A stretch of 64,000 nucleotides of DNA from the NCBI RefSeq assembly GCF_002923755.1, contig NZ_PGFZ01000001.1:590146-654145 (forward strand). The letters are read 5' to 3'. The notes under the pieces are model-generated. The model was given only the letters and a program-made list of their open reading frames with translations. It was not told the DNA's origin and did not search any database. This DNA is from Methylovulum psychrotolerans. GTDB lineage: Bacteria > Pseudomonadota > Gammaproteobacteria > Methylococcales > Methylomonadaceae. Of this stretch, positions 37,101 to 46,108 are shown piece by piece. The translations under genes and the position numbers were made by a program. The first letter of the stretch is position 1. Every line of letters begins with the position of its first letter.

Positions 37101-37588
37101 TCCGCGTCGGCGATACCGTCACCATTGGCGACGTAACCGGCAGAGTCAGCCGCATCCAAATGCGGGCCACTACCATTATGGACTGGGACCAAAAAGAATT
37201 AGTGGTGCCGAACAAAACCTTCATCACCAACCAATTGGTTAACTGGACGCTCAGCGACTCCATCACCCGCGTGGTGATCCCCATCGGCATCGCCTACGGC
37301 ACAGACTTGGAAAAAGCCCATCAGCTCATGCTCGAAACCGTGCAAAACACACCAATGGTACTGACTGACCCGGAGCCAGTGGTCGTATTAACCGGATTTG
37401 GCGACAGCTCACTGATGTTTTCTATCCGCGTGTTCGTCAGTGAAATGGCGCACCGCCTGCAAGTCGTCCATAACCTGCACCTGCGCTTAGACCGCGCCCT
37501 ACGCGAACATAACATCGAGATACCTTTTCCGCAGCGGGAAGTGCATGTGCGCGAAACCGTGACGACCCAGGAGACACCGCCAAAATAG
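34175..37588 (+). CDS. mscK: Mechanosensitive channel, MscK/KefA-type
   Basis: 1137 residues from ATG at 34175. A signal-peptide-like hydrophobic start (LLTVLLILGIGAVQAA) leads into a long periplasmic coiled-coil region (about 45-480). Multiple membrane helices (about 510-900) and a C-terminal MscS domain follow. The pore-lining helix region contains VGLGFGLQEIFANLVSG, followed by LLFERPIRVGDTV and the beta domain. This is the layout of MscK/MscM channels that gate under membrane tension to protect against osmotic downshock. MscK versus YjeP-type cannot be separated by eye. Confidence 0.9.
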   Translation: MKQTDKRRPYFYAQWPLLTVLLILGIGAVQAANTQTGQKPPISASTALQAKIDAVTARQDFDETTKTSVLKFYHSAQDNLANIELFNSKTESFKQATKQAPEAIKKLQKDLEQIQQKQAKQKPESFTDIATDELEQRLIIEKEKLSNLDEQLKNLDTELTLQNSRPPLIRQETLTAQQDLDNSQKKSASPATSTTLKIESEAEQLYLKTLIDARTAELKMLDIEAISNPVRVDLLKAQYQLLDSQRSMEAPILTAIDSILAERRLQAAKEAQDALSQAEKDLAGKHLVIQMLTRENIQFSKDLQATTSKTDAYNEQEAKLDSQVTEIDNDFKSAEKKISLAGLSPALGKILREQRRNLLIDIQQGLQSESVQNETALTSLELFKVEDKLQKLADVDHELQQIMSAQVDPHMPNEQRMMIQAELRVLLNNQKELLNKVMVADDTYLRSLGDFDFARQQMVAQATKYAAFLDERLLWVPSSEPINADFLPGLYHAGQWLLSPMNWAEVIKDTLKSLYYHAFAAVLAIASLLVLVFSQHWNKTHLLAIAEQVGKFYSDHFLYTVKALLHLLLLILPLPLLLFYWGWFLSHTWNINEFSKVVGTGFQVSAVPMFFLQFFYRLFAPQGIARKHFQWQAETASLFRRQIAWLRFIAVPSVFLINSTGASGVALYSDNIGRLALVLSMVAMAAFFRNILHPTRGLLQYVIAAAPQGWLHQSRYFWYPGAISLPLIIIGFAVAGYYLSALELQQQLIITLRLVFVLVVIHSLVFRWLTLVNRQLAIANDQQRRKLAAQPEKPHIVGAEDVVVPIEEPLIDIPKINAQTIKLLNVFICVALLIGIWLIWKNILPAFSFLDHIQLWEYQVTEGKQDTMKPVTLTNLLLAGVYVFITVVSVVNFSGLMEIVWFRRLSVEPGSRYAINKLAKYLLISIGFLCVANELGGSWTQVQWLVAALSVGLGFGLQEIFANLVSGIILLFERPIRVGDTVTIGDVTGRVSRIQMRATTIMDWDQKELVVPNKTFITNQLVNWTLSDSITRVVIPIGIAYGTDLEKAHQLMLETVQNTPMVLTDPEPVVVLTGFGDSSLMFSIRVFVSEMAHRLQVVHNLHLRLDRALREHNIEIPFPQREVHVRETVTTQETPPK

Positions 37589-37790
37589 TCGTGGCAACCT
37601 TTAAACACCCATTTTTTAGTACGCTATCAAGCAGATAAACCAACAAGTTAGCGATACCGTCCTGATCCGGCACGCGGGATTTTCGCACCCGCGCGTATTT
37701 AATCTGTCTATTATTTGACAGATGTTTGCCGTAACAGTACCTTAGATAGCTTTTTAACATTACCCCACCCTGGTTGCCCAAGAGTTGTAC

Positions 37791-38975
37791 ATGGAACAAT
37801 TTCAAAGAATAAGTCGCTTACCCCCTTATGTATTTAATATTGTCAACGAGCTGAAAGCCAAGGCGCGAGCGGCGGGCGAGGACATTATTGATTTTGGTAT
37901 GGGTAACCCCGACCAACCGACCCCCAAACATATCGTTGATAAAATGATAGAGGCAGCGCAGCGTGACGACACCCACCGCTACTCAATGTCTAAAGGCATC
38001 CCGCGCCTGCGCAAAGCCATCTGTAACTGGTACAAAACCCGTTTCGATGTCGACCTGAACCCCGAAACCGAAGCCATCGTCACCATCGGCTCAAAAGAAG
38101 GTCTGGCACATTTGGCCTTAGCGACCTTAGGCCCTGGCGATGTCGTGCTGGTGCCTAACCCCGCCTACCCGATCCACCCCTACGGCGTGGTGATTGCGGG
38201 CGCAGACTTGCGCCATGTCCCGCTCATCCCTGGCGTGGATTTTTTTGAAGAACTGCACAAGGCGATTGTCGATTGCTGGCCTAAGCCGAAAATGCTGATC
38301 ATCAACTTCCCCGGCAACCCGACCGCCCAATGTGTCGAACTGGACTTTTTTGAGAAAATCATCGCCCTGGCCAAAGAGCATCATATCTGGGTCGTGCATG
38401 ACATAGCCTATGTCGATATTGTTTTTGACGGCTACAAAGCCCCGTCCATTTTGCAAATTGAAGGCGCGAAAGACATTGCCGTGGAATTTTTCTCCATGTC
38501 AAAAAGCTACAACATGCCGGGCTGGCGGGTCGGCTTTATGTGCGGCAATAAAGAATTGGTGTCGGCGTTGGCGCGGATTAAATCCTATCTGGACTACGGC
38601 ACCTTCACCCCGATCCAAGTCGCCGCTATCGCCGCCCTGGAAGGCCCACAAGATTGTGTGGCGGAAATCGCCGAAATGTACCGTAAACGCCGTGATGTCC
38701 TCTGCGAAGGCTTAGCGTCGGCAGGCTGGCCGGTCGAAAAACCCAAGGCCACCATGTTTGTTTGGGCAAAAATCCCCGAAGCCTACCAAGCCATGGGGTC
38801 ATTGGAGTTTTCTAAAAAACTGCTCCTGGAAGCCAAGGTCGCGGTCGCGCCAGGCATCGGTTTCGGCCAATACGGCGACGACCATGTCCGCTTCGGCCTG
38901 ATCGAAAACGAACACCGCACCCGCCAAGCCATCCGCGGTATCCGCATGATGATGAAGAAAGATAAGGTTATTTAA
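37791..38975 (+). CDS. alaC: Alanine-type PLP aminotransferase
   Basis: 394 residues from ATG at 37791. A class I/II fold-type I aminotransferase: substrate and cofactor contacts in [20 protein letters not shown] and NFPGNPT. The PLP lysine is in [15 protein letters not shown] and the phosphate-binding Arg is in that same block. Closest by sequence style to AlaC-type glutamate-pyruvate aminotransferases, often mislabelled as aspartate or diaminopimelate aminotransferases. Substrate is therefore probable, not certain. Confidence 0.88.
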   Translation: MEQFQRISRLPPYVFNIVNELKAKARAAGEDIIDFGMGNPDQPTPKHIVDKMIEAAQRDDTHRYSMSKGIPRLRKAICNWYKTRFDVDLNPETEAIVTIGSKEGLAHLALATLGPGDVVLVPNPAYPIHPYGVVIAGADLRHVPLIPGVDFFEELHKAIVDCWPKPKMLIINFPGNPTAQCVELDFFEKIIALAKEHHIWVVHDIAYVDIVFDGYKAPSILQIEGAKDIAVEFFSMSKSYNMPGWRVGFMCGNKELVSALARIKSYLDYGTFTPIQVAAIAALEGPQDCVAEIAEMYRKRRDVLCEGLASAGWPVEKPKATMFVWAKIPEAYQAMGSLEFSKKLLLEAKVAVAPGIGFGQYGDDHVRFGLIENEHRTRQAIRGIRMMMKKDKVI

Positions 38976-39017
38976 CGCCACCACAGGACAACCTTTCCCG
39001 GCTACACTCAGGTAGCT

Positions 39018-39068
39018 GGGAAATTGCCTGACAGAAGCGGACTTATTCACCAGAAAATAGCCGCACTA
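39018..39068. repeat. About 50-bp dispersed repeat, copy 1
   Basis: Matches 46573-46622 with few substitutions; the most conserved part reads CCAGAAAATAGCCGCACTA. Sits downstream of alaC in an otherwise empty 410-base spacer. Confidence 0.75.
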
Positions 39069-39261
39069 TCGGGTCTTCATTTCGCGTATTTGGGCTGAAG
39101 CTGCGAAAACAGACAAGAACGCCTAGCATTAGTGGCAATAGAAAGTCAAATGCGATTGCCCTGCATTAATACGTCCTCTATTGCACGCTTTCCCACAAAT
39201 TCTTACGGCCACCCGCATTGATCCAACTTTTTTAGCAAGGCTGATTATAGTGCTTGAATTA

Positions 39262-39284
39262 TTAAACGATAATCATTATCATTA
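39262..39284 (+). promoter_or_regulatory. Fur box with overlapping promoter
   Basis: GATAATCATTATCATTA (39268-39284) matches consecutive Fur hexamers. TTGAAT (39254-39259) and TATCAT (39277-39282) with a 17-base spacer form a promoter covered by the site, so Fur with iron would repress it. The genes downstream are all iron-uptake genes. Confidence 0.8.
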
Positions 39285-39288
39285 ATAT

Positions 39289-39360
39289 CAAGCGATGAAT
39301 GACCTCTCGCTACTTCTCGTTTAACGCACAGGCGCATTGGTTGTGCGTTAAACATTTTTT
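39289..39360 (+). ncRNA. Possible Fur-controlled small RNA or leader
   Basis: From the start site predicted by the promoter above to the intrinsic terminator is only about 70 bases with no open frame. The unpaired part is pyrimidine-rich (GACCTCTCGCTACTTCTCG). This architecture equals that of RyhB/PrrF-type iron-responsive RNAs, but no sequence homology is claimed. It may instead be an attenuated leader of the hemP-tonB operon. Confidence 0.4.
39319..39360 (+). terminator. Intrinsic terminator upstream of the iron operon
   Basis: Perfect 12-bp stem GTTTAACGCACA (39319-39330) with TGTGCGTTAAAC (39342-39353), 11-base loop, then ATTTTTT. It lies between the Fur-type promoter and the first gene. 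Confidence 0.82.
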
Positions 39361-39388
39361 GGGCATCCAACCCGAATAGGCGAGCCTT

Positions 39389-39661
39389 ATGCAACAACAA
39401 TATACCCCTGAAAAAACCGAATTGATCCGGCTCCATGCGGCAACCTGTTTCTCAATGACGCAATTTATCAATGGTCACCATTGCCCGAAACTGGCACATC
39501 TCATCGTGCGGCAATTAAGCCTGTTGGTTGCGCATCCTGATTTAGAAGAAGTGTCCGCTAGCCGTGACATGTATTTGCAACTTTTGGAACACTGGCAAAA
39601 AGTAACGTCCCATTTGTTGGAACAGCAAGCTATCCGTAGTCAGACGGCGAAATTTCACTAA
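39389..39661 (+). CDS. Hypothetical protein ahead of hemP
   Basis: 90 residues, predicted mostly helical, no signal peptide; contains CFSMTQFINGHHCPKLAHLI. No family recognised. It begins 28 bases after the terminator-like hairpin and is followed by hemP after 19 bases, so it appears to be the first gene of the iron operon. Possibly a small regulator or accessory factor; unproven. Confidence 0.68.
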   Translation: MQQQYTPEKTELIRLHAATCFSMTQFINGHHCPKLAHLIVRQLSLLVAHPDLEEVSASRDMYLQLLEHWQKVTSHLLEQQAIRSQTAKFH

Positions 39662-39680
39662 CATTTTTGCATCCGAATTT

Positions 39681-39878
39681 ATGAAAAACAATACGAATAC
39701 CATTACCCTGAGGAGCCATCCCAGTGTCGTGATCTTGGAACAGGAAAATTCCCCAAGCCGACGGCGGGTCAGCAGCGGCGAATTGTTCGGCAAACAGCAA
39801 GAGCTGGTGATCGAACACAATGACGAAGAATACCGTTTGCGCATCACCAGCAACGACAAATTGATTTTAACCAAATAA
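39681..39878 (+). CDS. hemP: Hemin uptake protein HemP
   Basis: 65 residues. The second half, SSGELFGKQQELVIEHNDEEYR followed by LRITSNDKLILTK, is the conserved HemP core. HemP is a small iron-regulated protein encoded ahead of heme or siderophore receptor operons and reported in some species as an activator of them. It sits between the Fur site and tonB, as expected. Confidence 0.88.
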   Translation: MKNNTNTITLRSHPSVVILEQENSPSRRRVSSGELFGKQQELVIEHNDEEYRLRITSNDKLILTK

Positions 39879-39957
39879 CAACACCCCGCAAGCCACCCAG
39901 CCCCATCGGGCCAGGCAGCCAGCCCAACAAACTACCATGTAACCATGAGAGGCGGCC

Positions 39958-40824
39958 ATGCCTAGACCTGCTTTAAAAATAGTGCCGTTTCCGGTGCGTA
40001 CCGACCCGATAATTACGGCGCAAAATAATCCCGACCGCCGTGTGCTGGCCGTAGTCAAAACACGTCCGCCAGTCTCCACGCCACCTGATACCCGCCCTCA
40101 CTTCATGCGTCATGGCGGCTATGCCTTGGCGGTAGTGGCGACCATCGCCCTGCATGGCTTATGGCTTAGTACGGCGACCGACAGCGTGCCGCACCCGCAA
40201 GCAACAGCACCGACGATACTGAAGGTATCTTGGTTGCCTGCGCCTGTGGTGCAAGCGGCGGCAACACTGCAACCAAAAGTCAATGTTCCGCCCAAGCCCC
40301 CGGCCAAATCCCAAGCCTTGCCGAAAGCGCGTAACAAAACGCCTGATAAGCTGTTAGCCAAACCAAGCAAAAATGTGTTTGCCAGCAACCAAGGCAAGCG
40401 TAGCGTGGCGACAAACACTGTGGCGACAAACACTACCGTCGTAACGCCGCCTAACTTTGTGCCTAGCCACGTCGCCGCTATCGCCAATCCCACGCCTCCC
40501 GCCAGTGCCGCGCCTGAGCCTAAAGCCATTGCCGAACCCATAACCTTGCCACATCTAAATGCCGATTATCTGCACAATCCTGCCCCGGATTATCCGACGG
40601 CTTCGCGGGAATTGGGCGAACAAGGACGGGTGTTGGTACGCGCCAAAATCAGTGCCGACGGCAAGGTCGAGCAAATCCTGCTCCGCAAAAGCAGTGGTTA
40701 CGCCCGGTTGGATGAGGCGGCGTTGGCAGGTGTCAAACAATGGCGGTTCGTACCCGCACAGCAAGGTGCAGAGCAGGTTGCCGCTTGGGTGGTCGTGCCA
40801 GTCGCTTTTTCATTGGAGGGTTAA
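39958..40824 (+). CDS. tonB: TonB-family energy transducer
   Basis: 288 residues. A cytoplasmic N-terminus of about 45 residues precedes a single membrane helix (YALAVVATIALHGLWLS). A proline/alanine/lysine-rich periplasmic spacer follows (with a duplicated VATNT unit), then a C-terminal TonB domain (PDYPTASRELGEQGRV and KQWRFVPA). It transmits proton-motive energy from ExbBD to outer-membrane receptors. GAGAGG precedes the ATG. The long N-terminal cytoplasmic segment is typical of betaproteobacterial/methanotroph-type TonBs. Followed by exbB after three bases. Confidence 0.92.
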   Translation: MPRPALKIVPFPVRTDPIITAQNNPDRRVLAVVKTRPPVSTPPDTRPHFMRHGGYALAVVATIALHGLWLSTATDSVPHPQATAPTILKVSWLPAPVVQAAATLQPKVNVPPKPPAKSQALPKARNKTPDKLLAKPSKNVFASNQGKRSVATNTVATNTTVVTPPNFVPSHVAAIANPTPPASAAPEPKAIAEPITLPHLNADYLHNPAPDYPTASRELGEQGRVLVRAKISADGKVEQILLRKSSGYARLDEAALAGVKQWRFVPAQQGAEQVAAWVVVPVAFSLEG

Positions 40825-40827
40825 CAG

Positions 40828-41517
40828 ATGGATTTACCACATTTTTTAGCACAGAGCGATAGCGTCGGGCAAACTTTGTTTGGGCTATTGCTGGGCATGT
40901 CGATGGCAAGCTGGTTTTTCATCCTTGTCAAAGCTTGGCAAGGCCGCGTGGGCCGTCGCCGTAGCCAACGGTTTTTGGCGCAATTTTGGGAAGCGGCCTC
41001 TTTGGATGATGTCGCCCAGTCGTTAAACCGGCATCCTGCCAACGAACCCTTTGCCCATTTAACCCACCATGCCATCAGTTCCTCCCGGCATCATGCCGTT
41101 CACGGTGCGCATCGTCTGCATGAAGCGGGTTCGGCTACGGAGTTTTTGACCCGTGCCATGCGTCGCGTCATTGACGAAGAAACCGCTAAGCTTGAGTGGG
41201 GGCTAACCGCTTTGGCTTCCATCGCCAGCACTGCGCCGTTTGTCGGTTTGTTTGGCACGGTATGGGGTGTTTACCACGCACTGATCGGCATCGGTAAAGG
41301 TGGGCAAGGGACGCTGGACCAAATCGCCGGGCCTGTAGGCGAAGCATTGATTATGACCGGATTGGGTTTGGCAGTCGCCATACCCGCTGTATTGGCTTAT
41401 AACGATTGCTCACGCTCGAACCGCTTGACGTTGGCAAAGCTTGATGCCTTTGCCCATGATTTGTTTGCATTTTTGACCACGGGTGCTGCCGTGCCGCCAC
41501 AAACGGGAGGCCAATGA
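40828..41517 (+). CDS. exbB: ExbB/TolQ-type proton channel subunit
   Basis: 229 residues of the MotA/TolQ/ExbB family. Three membrane helices: about 15-35 (LLLGMSMASWFFILVKAW), about 125-150 (IASTAPFVGLFGTVWGVYHA) and about 170-190 (EALIMTGLGLAVAIPAVLAY). The last two carry the conserved Gly/Pro pattern of the proton channel. It works with ExbD and TonB encoded on either side and overlaps exbD by four bases. Confidence 0.94.
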   Translation: MDLPHFLAQSDSVGQTLFGLLLGMSMASWFFILVKAWQGRVGRRRSQRFLAQFWEAASLDDVAQSLNRHPANEPFAHLTHHAISSSRHHAVHGAHRLHEAGSATEFLTRAMRRVIDEETAKLEWGLTALASIASTAPFVGLFGTVWGVYHALIGIGKGGQGTLDQIAGPVGEALIMTGLGLAVAIPAVLAYNDCSRSNRLTLAKLDAFAHDLFAFLTTGAAVPPQTGGQ

Positions 41518-41942
41518 TGGCGTTCGGAGGTTTTGACCAAAACAAAAATGCGCCTCCCGTTGCGGAAATTAATATGGTGCCGCTAATCGACGTGATGTTG
41601 GTGCTGTTAATTATTTTTATGATCGCCGCACCCTTGATGACACATACCGTGAAAATCGACTTGCCAAAAACAGGTGGGGCGGCGCAACCCGAACAACCGG
41701 AGGCGGTCAGCTTGTCAATCAATGCCGACCAACATTTGTTCTGGAACAACAAGCACTTGTCACGCATGGAGTTCCAACAACATCTACAGGAAATTGTCAC
41801 ACAAACCCCGCAACCGGAAGTGCATATCCGTGCCGACCAAGCCGTGCCGTACCGACTGATAGCCGAAACCTTGTCAGATGCCGCCCAAGCGGGCGTAACC
41901 CGGATTGGCTTTGTCGCCGCGTCTGAATCAAGCAAGCAATAA
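41514..41942 (+). CDS. exbD: ExbD/TolR-type biopolymer transport protein
   Basis: 142 residues. A short cytoplasmic N-terminus is followed by one membrane helix, INMVPLIDVMLVLLIIFMIA, with the essential Asp that carries protons. The periplasmic C-terminal domain (QPEVHIRADQAVPYRLIAE) has the ExbD fold. Starts by ATGA overlap with exbB. Confidence 0.94.
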   Translation: MMAFGGFDQNKNAPPVAEINMVPLIDVMLVLLIIFMIAAPLMTHTVKIDLPKTGGAAQPEQPEAVSLSINADQHLFWNNKHLSRMEFQQHLQEIVTQTPQPEVHIRADQAVPYRLIAETLSDAAQAGVTRIGFVAASESSKQ

Positions 41943-42039
41943 TAGTTTTGATTTTATTGAAAATTTTATTTTAAATCAGCCACCCAGCATTTCCCCAGCT
42001 AGGCAGCCATTTTGAACACTATAAACCTGAGGGGGAAAC

Positions 42040-44250
42040 ATGAATAAGGCTATAAATCAAAAAGCCAAATGGCGGTTAGGTACGTTCGTGCCGCTGGGGG
42101 CAATGTTGAGCGGTTTAGTCATGGCAGGCGAGCCTGCCGTCACTTATCCTGCCAAGACGGACACCCGCCATTATCAGCCGCACCGCCACCCTGCGGAAGA
42201 CGACGAAACCGTACTGGAAGATGTCAAAGTCAAAGCCGCACAAGCGCCGAAACCCAACCGCTTCAAGGCGGAAACTTCCACAACAGGTGGTAAGGCCGAG
42301 ATGGCACTCCGCGATATTCCGCAATCGGTCAGTGTCGTCACAAAAGAGCTGATCAAATCTCAAAATGCGTTCAATTTGCGGGATGCACTAAGAAACGTCA
42401 GTGGCCTAACCATAGCTGCTGGTGAAGGTGCACGCACAGGCGATTCCATCACTTTACGCGGATTTGCAGCCAATACCGACAATTATTTGGATGGTGTGAA
42501 AGAAAATGGGCAATACAACCGTGACACTTTTTTTATCGAGAAAGCTGAAGTGCTGAAAGGCGCGTCATCCATTCTATTTGGGCGCGGAGCCACTGGTGGG
42601 GTGATTAACCAAGTCGCCAAAAAACCGACGGGCAAAACAGGGGTGACGGGTGCTTTCACTTACGGGTCTTATGATTTTAAGCGCACGACCCTTGATGCTG
42701 AATCGGCTTACCAAAACCTGTCGGCGCGGCTGAATTTCCTGTTCCAAGATAACGGATCGTTCCGCGATTACAACGACACTCAGCGGCTAGGCTTAGCACC
42801 GTCGTTCCGCGTGAAAGTTGACGACGACACCAGCATGGATTTGAGTTTGCTGCATCAGGAAGAACAGGGGGTGTTCGATTACGGTGTGCCGATGTATCGC
42901 GGCAAACCCGCCGATGTGCCGATCAACACTTATTACGGTTTTACCGATAATCGCTTGCTGGATACTGACACCAACGTCGCTACAGTCGCCCTTAACCACC
43001 GGTTCAACAGTGATTTTTCAGTGAAAAATACCGTGCGGGTCGGAGCGTACCAACGTGATTATCTGACCCATTTATTCGGAGCAGTCACAGACACGGGCGC
43101 AACGTCCACAGTGGCACGCACCCAAGCCTTGCGCCGTAATGAGCAGGACAATGTCTATAACCAGACTGATTTTACCTATAAAAAACCGTTATGGGGTTTC
43201 AACAACACGCTGATGTTCGGTAGCGAATTCGGTTGGGAAAATTACGGTTTCAAATCTAAAAGCTCAACCGGAGTCAGTAGCATTTCGATATTTAATCCGG
43301 TGATATCCGCCAGTAGCACGGGTTTGGCGAGCGATTTTAGCGGCACATTGGCAACTGACCGTTACACCAAGGCACAAACTTACGCGGGCTATGTGCTGGA
43401 TCAGTTTGAAATTACGCCGGAATGGAAGTTATTGGCGGGTACGCGTTATGACCAATTTGATGCCCAGCAACTCGACCGCATCAGCACCAATAATTTCAGC
43501 CGCAGCGATAGCCAATGGAGTCCGCGCAGTGGCTTGGTTTGGCAACCGGACAAAGCGCAGTCGTATTATTTTAGCTACGGCACTTCGTTTAACCCCTCGG
43601 CGGAAAGTTTATCTATCACCGCGGCCAACGCTAATTTGCCGCCGGAACATAACCAAAATTTTGAAATCGGTGCGAAATACGATGTGTTTGGCGGGCGTTT
43701 GGGCGTGACCGCCGCTTTGTTCCGTCTGGAAAAAACCAATGCCCGCACCACTAACCCCAACGATTCCGCGCTGAGTATTTTGGCGGGCGAACAGCGCACC
43801 GATGGTTTTGAATTCGGCTTGGCGGGTGAAGTGTTGCCGCGTTGGGATATGTCGATGACTTATGCGTATTTGGATGCCAAAATCACCAAATCGACCACTA
43901 CGGCAGTGGGTACGGTCAGTGGCCTGACCAAATCGTTCGAAGGCATGAGCGCAACCAACGTGCCGGAACACAGCGGCGTATTTTGGAACAGTTACCACAT
44001 TACGCCGCAGTGGGAAGTCGGGGGAGGCGTGTTCTACGCTTCCGACCGCTATGCTGATAGCGTTAACGAAGTGACCTTACCCGCGTATGCACGTTTGGAT
44101 GCTGTCGTTGCGTATCACCAGAAACATTACGATGTGCAGATGAATGTTTTTAACTTGGCGGATACGGTTTATTACGAATCAGGGCAGACAAGCTCGGCCT
44201 TACCGGGCGTACCGTTGTCGGCACAGGTGACGGTTAATATGAAATATTAA
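42040..44250 (+). CDS. TonB-dependent catecholate siderophore receptor, Fiu-like
   Basis: 736 residues. Signal peptide (about 1-30), a TonB-box-like region (ETVLEDVKVKA, about 55-65), a plug domain (DIPQSVSVVTKELI, RGFAANTDNYLDGV, RGATGGVINQVAKKP) and a 22-strand barrel ending in the aromatic terminus VTVNMKY. Family: outer-membrane ferric-siderophore receptors of the CirA/Fiu/PiuA type. The downstream PiuC/YbiX hydroxylase gene mirrors the E. coli fiu-ybiX pair, which favours catecholate-type substrates. GAGGGGG precedes the ATG. Its TAA stop is the last base triplet before the inserted MITE-like element. Confidence 0.92.
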   Translation: MNKAINQKAKWRLGTFVPLGAMLSGLVMAGEPAVTYPAKTDTRHYQPHRHPAEDDETVLEDVKVKAAQAPKPNRFKAETSTTGGKAEMALRDIPQSVSVVTKELIKSQNAFNLRDALRNVSGLTIAAGEGARTGDSITLRGFAANTDNYLDGVKENGQYNRDTFFIEKAEVLKGASSILFGRGATGGVINQVAKKPTGKTGVTGAFTYGSYDFKRTTLDAESAYQNLSARLNFLFQDNGSFRDYNDTQRLGLAPSFRVKVDDDTSMDLSLLHQEEQGVFDYGVPMYRGKPADVPINTYYGFTDNRLLDTDTNVATVALNHRFNSDFSVKNTVRVGAYQRDYLTHLFGAVTDTGATSTVARTQALRRNEQDNVYNQTDFTYKKPLWGFNNTLMFGSEFGWENYGFKSKSSTGVSSISIFNPVISASSTGLASDFSGTLATDRYTKAQTYAGYVLDQFEITPEWKLLAGTRYDQFDAQQLDRISTNNFSRSDSQWSPRSGLVWQPDKAQSYYFSYGTSFNPSAESLSITAANANLPPEHNQNFEIGAKYDVFGGRLGVTAALFRLEKTNARTTNPNDSALSILAGEQRTDGFEFGLAGEVLPRWDMSMTYAYLDAKITKSTTTAVGTVSGLTKSFEGMSATNVPEHSGVFWNSYHITPQWEVGGGVFYASDRYADSVNEVTLPAYARLDAVVAYHQKHYDVQMNVFNLADTVYYESGQTSSALPGVPLSAQVTVNMKY

Positions 44251-44567
44251 CTGACGTTACGCAGTAACGTGCTTTACCCCCGTTTGCCGCGCCGAGCATC
44301 GCAGGGTTTGTCGGGATTAGCCCGAAGGGGCGCGGCAGGGATGCCGCGCGTCGGTAAAGGGGCAGGAGCCCCTTTTACCGACCCCCGACAAAACCGAGAA
44401 GCGCAGGAAGAAGCGGCAATCGGGCCGCCTTTTCTTTGGATACTTTCTTTTGGCGGAGCAAAAGAAAGTATCTCGCCTTCGGGTGCGAGAACCCGATTAA
44501 AAAAACGTCGCGATAGCGACTCATCGCTACATTTTTCAATATCGCAAAAATGACTGCGTAACATCAG
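44251..44567. mobile_element. MITE-like non-autonomous element
   Basis: 317 bp with imperfect terminal inverted repeats: CTGACGTTACGCAGT at the left and, in inverse, CTGATGTTACGCAGT at the right. The element is flanked by a 7-bp target duplication ATATTAA (44244-44250 and 44568-44574). It contains no credible gene; internal palindromes centre on TACTTTCTTTTGGCGGAGC and GCAAAAGAAAGTA-type arms. Inserted exactly at the receptor stop codon, the TAA being preserved in the duplication. A partial copy is at 20354. Confidence 0.8.
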
Positions 44568-44723
44568 ATATTAATGTCGGTTAGCAGACCTAACTTAATA
44601 TTTTGCACCGATTGCGGCGGGTTACGCGACCGTTGGCCCGCCGCCCTTTTGTTCATGCCTTTTGGATATGACACATCCTATGCCATTCAAACAGTTACCA
44701 AAAAACATCATTTAACTCACCCA

Positions 44724-45422
44724 ATGAACACCAGCCAATCTACAACCACCCATTCCCCTAAAAAAACGCAAGGCGGCTATCTTTTTCTGCCCAAACCTTT
44801 CGCCCGTGGCGCATTCTTAAAATGGTTACGCCGCACCCATGCCTGGCTGGGCTTATGGGGCGCGATGCTAGGGTTGCTGTTTGGTGTGTCAGGCATCCTG
44901 CTGAACCATCGTGACATCCTAAAAATCCCCGCCGTCAAAATAAGCCAACACGAACTGCAATTGCCATTGCCCGAACCGCACCCCAGTGATCCTAAAGCCT
45001 TGGCGGCTTGGTTGGGTCAGACTTTAAATATCGACATCAAACATGCCAAAATTCGCCTAGAACCCGCCAAACAGATCATCTGGAACAATACCGACTTCCT
45101 GCAACCGCCACTGTGGCAAATTACCGTGCGTAATCCCAAACGCATGTTACAAGCCGACTATTGGCAAGGCAACGCCTTTGTCAGCGTCAAACAAGGCGAA
45201 GGCAATATTTTCGCCTTGTTGACCAATCTACACAAAGGCTCAGGCATGGGCATCGGCTGGATATTATTGGCGGACACGCTGGCGGGCAGTTTAATCGTGC
45301 TGAGTTTGACCGGAACGTTGCTGTGGACAGGATTGCACGGCAGACGCATTGTGGCAGTCGGTTTAGTGCTGGCTTGCTTGAGTTTGGGTTTGTTTTTCAC
45401 CTGGCAAGCGATAGGCGAATAA
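44724..45422 (+). CDS. PepSY-domain inner-membrane protein
   Basis: 232 residues from ATG at 44724 (the longer frame starting 150 bases upstream runs back toward the MITE). One N-terminal membrane helix after [20 protein letters not shown] (with [10 protein letters not shown]), a periplasmic PepSY-type segment (about 75-165) and two C-terminal helices. Such PepSY-associated membrane proteins accompany siderophore receptors and some act as ferric-siderophore reductases (FpvG/PiuB-like). That role is likely but not shown. Three bases separate it from piuC. Confidence 0.82.
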   Translation: MNTSQSTTTHSPKKTQGGYLFLPKPFARGAFLKWLRRTHAWLGLWGAMLGLLFGVSGILLNHRDILKIPAVKISQHELQLPLPEPHPSDPKALAAWLGQTLNIDIKHAKIRLEPAKQIIWNNTDFLQPPLWQITVRNPKRMLQADYWQGNAFVSVKQGEGNIFALLTNLHKGSGMGIGWILLADTLAGSLIVLSLTGTLLWTGLHGRRIVAVGLVLACLSLGLFFTWQAIGE

Positions 45423-45424
45423 CC

Positions 45425-46108
45425 ATGCTGATCCACATACCCGAACTGCTCAACCCACAAACTTTGCGGCAATGTCGTGATTTGCTCACTGATGCCGCTT
45501 GGGTAGATGGACGAGTCACCGCCGGAACGCAATCGGCGCAAGTTAAAAACAATTGGCAATTGTCCGAGCAAAGCCCCGAATGTCAGACCTTGCGCCCGAT
45601 TATCGCCGATGCCTTAAATCAAGACGCATTATTTTTATCCGCCGCATTGCCGAAACGGATTTTTCCGCCTTTATTCAACCGCTACCAAGGTGCGCACAAC
45701 GCCTTCGGCAACCATATCGACAACGCCCTCCGCGCTTGCTCCGTCACTGGGCAACGCATCCGCACCGACTTGTCGGCAACGGTGTTTTTAAGCGACCCGG
45801 ACAGTTACCAAGGCGGAGAGTTGGTGATTGAGGACACTTACGGGCAACACGCGGTGAAATTAGCGGCGGGCGATATGGTCCTGTACCCTGGTTCCAGTCT
45901 ACATCGTGTCGAACCGGTCACCAGCGGTGTGCGGCTTGCGTCATTTTTCTGGATAGAAAGCATGGTGCGGGAGACTGAACGCCGCCGCCTATTGTTTGAG
46001 ATGGACATGGCCATCTTGGAACTGCGCAACACCCAAGGCGATACGGCCGCTGCCGTCAATTTGACGGGCTGTTACCACAACTTATTGCGGATGTGGGCGG
46101 ATGTATGA
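45425..46108 (+). CDS. piuC: PKHD-type Fe(II)/2OG hydroxylase PiuC/YbiX
   Basis: 227 residues. A Fe(II)- and 2-oxoglutarate-dependent dioxygenase with the metal triad HxD...H in FGNHIDNA and SSLHRVEPV, and the 2OG-binding Arg in GVRLASFFW. Family members (YbiX, PiuC) lie next to catecholate siderophore receptors and respond to iron limitation; their substrate is not established. Longer upstream frames overlap the PepSY gene and are rejected. Confidence 0.92.
   Translation: MLIHIPELLNPQTLRQCRDLLTDAAWVDGRVTAGTQSAQVKNNWQLSEQSPECQTLRPIIADALNQDALFLSAALPKRIFPPLFNRYQGAHNAFGNHIDNALRACSVTGQRIRTDLSATVFLSDPDSYQGGELVIEDTYGQHAVKLAAGDMVLYPGSSLHRVEPVTSGVRLASFFWIESMVRETERRRLLFEMDMAILELRNTQGDTAAAVNLTGCYHNLLRMWADV

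Noticed and set aside
44269-44553. Open frames on both strands inside the MITE-like element
   Set aside because: They only reflect the element's palindromes; no protein features, and similar frames would appear in every copy.
45161-45424. 88-codon upstream extension of piuC
   Set aside because: Lies inside the PepSY gene in another frame; the PiuC family starts at MLIHIPELL.
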